Shown: positions 61,774 through 64,000 of the stretch, in pieces
How the letters are laid out: the number at the start of each line of letters is the position of its first letter
Numbering within the stretch: position 1 is the first letter of the stretch
Assembly (NCBI GenBank): GCA_023460395.1
Contig: JAEWQB010000018.1
Location: 137,554 to 201,553, forward strand
DNA: 64,000 bases
Reading direction: 5' to 3'
From: Pseudomonadota bacterium
GTDB lineage: Bacteria > Desulfobacterota > Desulfovibrionia > Desulfovibrionales > Desulfovibrionaceae
Translations under genes and position numbers: made by a program
Notes under the pieces: model-generated
Told to the model about the DNA's origin: nothing
The model's input: the letters and a program-made list of their open reading frames with translations, nothing else
The model's database searches: none

Positions 61774-63276
61774 ATGGATATTCGTTTTCAAAAAGCACCC
61801 GCAGCCGACTGGCGCGCCGATACTGTCATCACTTTTGGGTTCAAAGAGGAACCCTTTCTCGAACGCCTCCCCGTGCTGACCGAAGCGGCGCCATGGGTTA
61901 CCATAACCCCCGCCCGGCACGATTTCCGTGGAGAAAGCAATCAGGTTGTCGTTATGTACGGGCACCCGGATATTCCGCTTCCGCGCCTCATCGCGGTGGG
62001 GCTGGGGGACCGGACGGCCTTTACCACCCAAACCCTGCGCACAGCCGTAGCCACTGCTATGCAGAAATGCCGCGAGCTAAAGGTCGAAACCTGCGCAATC
62101 CCGCTGGAAACTTTTCGCGATATTGACGCGGACACCGCAGTGCTTGTGGAAGAAGCCATTTTCGCAGCACAAATCTCCCTCTACACGTACGACACCCTCA
62201 AAACCACGCAGAAAGAAGCACCACACTCCCCACGCTGGCTTGCGCTGCTTTCCGATGCGGATGAATTTCCCGCGCCCCTGCACGCGGCAGCCCGCCGGGC
62301 AGAAGCCGCCGCATTCGGCGTCACCACAGCGCGTGATCTGGTAAACGGTCCCGCCAACATCGTCACCCCCACCCACCTTGCGGACACAGCCGAAGCCTTG
62401 GGCCGCAAATACGGATTTTCCGTGCGCGTGCTGCAAGGACGCGATCTGGAAGGGATGGGCGCATTTGAAGCCGTATTCAAAGGCGCTGAAGAACCGCCGC
62501 GCCTTCTGGTACTGGAACACGCCCCCAAAGGAACCGAAAACGATGCCCCCATCGTCTTTGTAGGTAAAGGCGTCACCTTCGACACAGGCGGCATTTCCCT
62601 CAAGCCCGGCGCGGGCATGCAGGACATGAAAAGCGACATGGCAGGGGCCGCCTCGGTCATCGGACTCTTCGCCGCATTGGGCCAATCCGATATTCCGCGC
62701 CGCGTGGTGGGTATAGCCCCCTGCACAGAAAACATGCCCGATGGACGCGCCACCCGCCCCGGCGACGTGGTGTCCACCCTCTCCGGGAAAACCGTGGAAA
62801 TTATTAACACCGACGCGGAAGGTCGGCTCATCCTCTGCGATGCGCTGACATGGGTACAACGCGAATACCAACCCGCAGCCATCATCGACCTCGCCACACT
62901 GACCGGAGCAGCCGTGATCGCGCTGGGCACCGATGTGGCTGCCGTCTTCGCCACCGATGACACCCTCTCAAACCAAATACGCTCCATCGGGGACCGCGTT
63001 GGCGACCTGTTCTGGCCCATGCCCCTATGGGATATCTATTTTGAGCCGCTAAAATCAGAGGTGGCAGACATGATGAACGTAGGCGGGAGAGAGGGCGGCG
63101 CGGTAAATGCCGCCCTGTTCCTGAAACAATTCATCGAACCTTCCGTGCGCTGGGCACACCTTGATATCGCAGGCCCCGCCTATAAAACCAAAAAAGGCGG
63201 CTTGGGTGCTCCCGGTGGAACCGGCTTCCCCGTGCGCACCATGCTGGAACTCGCCCGGCACGGCATGGAAAGCTGA
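61774..63276 (+). CDS. pepA: Leucyl aminopeptidase (M17)
   Basis: 500 residues. The N-terminal domain leads into the catalytic domain (from about residue 180). Two-metal site: Lys in VGKGVTFDTGG, Asp in SDMAGAASV, and the signature NTDAEGRLIL. Removes N-terminal residues from peptides in the cytoplasm; some PepA proteins also bind DNA in Xer recombination. CAGGAGG lies five bases before ATG 61774; a frame 27 codons longer lacks a site. Confidence 0.96.
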   Translation: MDIRFQKAPAADWRADTVITFGFKEEPFLERLPVLTEAAPWVTITPARHDFRGESNQVVVMYGHPDIPLPRLIAVGLGDRTAFTTQTLRTAVATAMQKCRELKVETCAIPLETFRDIDADTAVLVEEAIFAAQISLYTYDTLKTTQKEAPHSPRWLALLSDADEFPAPLHAAARRAEAAAFGVTTARDLVNGPANIVTPTHLADTAEALGRKYGFSVRVLQGRDLEGMGAFEAVFKGAEEPPRLLVLEHAPKGTENDAPIVFVGKGVTFDTGGISLKPGAGMQDMKSDMAGAASVIGLFAALGQSDIPRRVVGIAPCTENMPDGRATRPGDVVSTLSGKTVEIINTDAEGRLILCDALTWVQREYQPAAIIDLATLTGAAVIALGTDVAAVFATDDTLSNQIRSIGDRVGDLFWPMPLWDIYFEPLKSEVADMMNVGGREGGAVNAALFLKQFIEPSVRWAHLDIAGPAYKTKKGGLGAPGGTGFPVRTMLELARHGMES

Positions 63277-63391
63277 CATTCCAACAAAGCAAACTCCGTA
63301 CGGTGCAGCTAAATCGGGAGAGATACTGCACTCCGGCGATTCAGAAAGAAACGGCTATGAGCGTGGGAAGCGAGTAGTCTGAAAACCGAGT

Positions 63392-63412
63392 GGCGTGGGA
63401 AGACGCCTCCGG
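63392..63412 (+). repeat. Intergenic direct repeat, copy 1
   Basis: 21 bases identical to 63643-63663 (core GTGGGAAGACGCCTCC). Followed directly by a 9-bp GC hairpin at 63416-63436. Confidence 0.7.
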
Positions 63413-63554
63413 CGGCCGGGGAGGTAACCTCCCCGGACCCCACGTAACGTGCGGGGGATGTATTTCACGCGCAACTGAACGGGGTTCCATAGCGGAGGGT
63501 TCACTGCGGATGACACCGCAAACGCGTGGCACAGCTTTTCCCCGATAGCAGCTA

Positions 63555-63585
63555 ACAAAACAGGCGTTGGAGTAACTCCAGCGCC
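63555..63585 (-). terminator. Strong hairpin downstream of the rRNA operon
   Basis: A 14-bp stem with one G-T pair and a TAA loop. Read on the minus strand it runs into GTTTTGTT, so it could act as a second terminator for rRNA transcription; it may also end pepA transcription. Confidence 0.6.
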
Positions 63586-63642
63586 TGTTCTAGGTATATG
63601 CCTCATCCTGCCGCCGAGCGTGTGTAAGGATTAATGTCCCGC

Positions 63643-63663
63643 GGCGTGGGAAGACGCCTCCGG
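63643..63663 (+). repeat. Intergenic direct repeat, copy 2
   Basis: Identical to 63392-63412. Confidence 0.7.
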
Positions 63664-63730
63664 ACAGCCAAAGGGCCTCCCCAACACAGGGTGCAGGGAC
63701 CAGTGGTCCCTGCCGGGTGAAGGGCAGCGC

Positions 63731-63785
63731 CCTTCCCGCCGGAGGCAAAGCCCCCTCTTCCTGTGCCTTCCCGCCGGAGGCAAAG
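63731..63785 (+). repeat. Tandem intergenic repeat
   Basis: Two exact copies of CCTTCCCGCCGGAGGCAAAG at 63731-63750 and 63766-63785 (35-base period). Preceded by a 9-bp hairpin (63693-63713). Such GC-rich CCGGAGG repeats recall dispersed intergenic repeats of Desulfovibrio genomes. The whole gap 63277-63917 holds no gene I can support. Confidence 0.7.
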
Positions 63786-63867
63786 AGTCCCGTAATCCTT
63801 TTGTAGGCGGGGCGGGCTTCGGGGATTTGTGCGGTGGGGGTGGTTTGAGATTGGGGAGGTAGAAACG

Positions 63868-63905
63868 ACAAATCCCCCGGACCTCATCGGTTCCGGGGGA
63901 TTTGT
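63868..63905 (-). terminator. Terminator of the rRNA operon
   Basis: A perfect 14-bp stem (63868-63881 with 63892-63905) directly downstream of the 5S rRNA on the minus strand. The T-run is clearer on the plus side (TTTGTTTT), so it may work in both directions. Confidence 0.75.
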
Positions 63906-63917
63906 TTTGGAAAGAAG

Positions 63918-64000
63918 TCTTGGCGGCGGCCTACTTTCCCACCAGCTCCCTGGCAGTATCATCGGCGATGGCGGGCTTAACTTCCGAGTTCGGAATGGGA
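63918..64000 (-). rRNA. rrf: 5S ribosomal RNA, 3' part
   Basis: On the minus strand, from the window edge, the sequence contains the conserved CCGAACTCGGAAGTTAAGC and, later, GGGAAAGTAGG, the typical 5S core and 3' region. The 5' third lies beyond the window. The 3' end is placed at about 63918 by the expected pairing region; it is uncertain by a few bases. Confidence 0.92.

Noticed and set aside
62077..63020. Long minus-strand open frames of 264 and 279 codons
   Set aside because: Antisense to pepA with no ribosome site or family features.
1..64000. CRISPR arrays and riboswitches
   Set aside because: No regularly spaced repeat array was seen, and no intergenic region showed a recognisable riboswitch core.

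Overview
The window looks like a chromosome segment of a sulfate-reducing deltaproteobacterium of the Desulfovibrio type. The clues are a stand-alone NrfH/NrfA nitrite reductase, a hybrid cluster protein with the short class I cysteine spacing, the flagellar order motA-motB-motB-fliL-fliN-fliO-fliP-fliQ, and moderately GC-rich core genes. This is inferred from gene content; no database search was possible.

Layout. (1) 1-11000, core: a FadR-type regulator, then a convergent choline operon (regulator, betA, betB, choline-binding protein) ending at a strong terminator. The operon regulator has two copies of a TGGTNNNACCA operator in front of it. A UvrD-like helicase, an alkaline-phosphatase-superfamily enzyme and a small unknown gene follow. 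(2) 11165-42612: a 31 kb integrative island in tRNA-Leu(UAA). It is bounded by a 46-bp perfect (55-bp nearly perfect) repeat of the tRNA 3' half, and a tyrosine recombinase sits at the right end. (3) 42613-64000, core: a glycine-rich autotransporter, a two-component pair, a flagellar motor/export operon, yggS, era, a small gene pair, a family 9 glycosyltransferase, the KtrAB potassium uptake system, pepA, and the 3' end of a 5S rRNA on the minus strand.

Island content from left to right: an AT-rich two-gene unit encoding a PHP-ABC ATPase fusion and a 104-residue partner (the best candidate for an undescribed, probably defensive system); fused remnants of a PLD protein and a CobS-like AAA protein, followed by intact DUF3150 and HEAAH/VWA genes; an inovirus Gp2-like gene; a diguanylate cyclase; a broken WYL-type regulator; a BCCT transporter; a DUF3024 gene; a frameshifted periplasmic-sensor kinase; a large hybrid kinase; a nitrosative-stress block (nrfHA, a TetR regulator, hcp, quinol NO reductase, a CBS protein and an HPP membrane protein); a decayed IS3-family element; a Fic protein with a PQVT repeat; a small membrane-protein pair; and the integrase.

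Two themes link island and host. One is osmotic adaptation: choline oxidation to glycine betaine, BCCT uptake and KtrAB potassium uptake. The other is nitrite and nitric oxide removal: NrfHA makes ammonium, NorZ and Hcp remove NO, and HPP is a possible nitrite carrier. Many ends in the island are broken, so it has been assembled and eroded over time.
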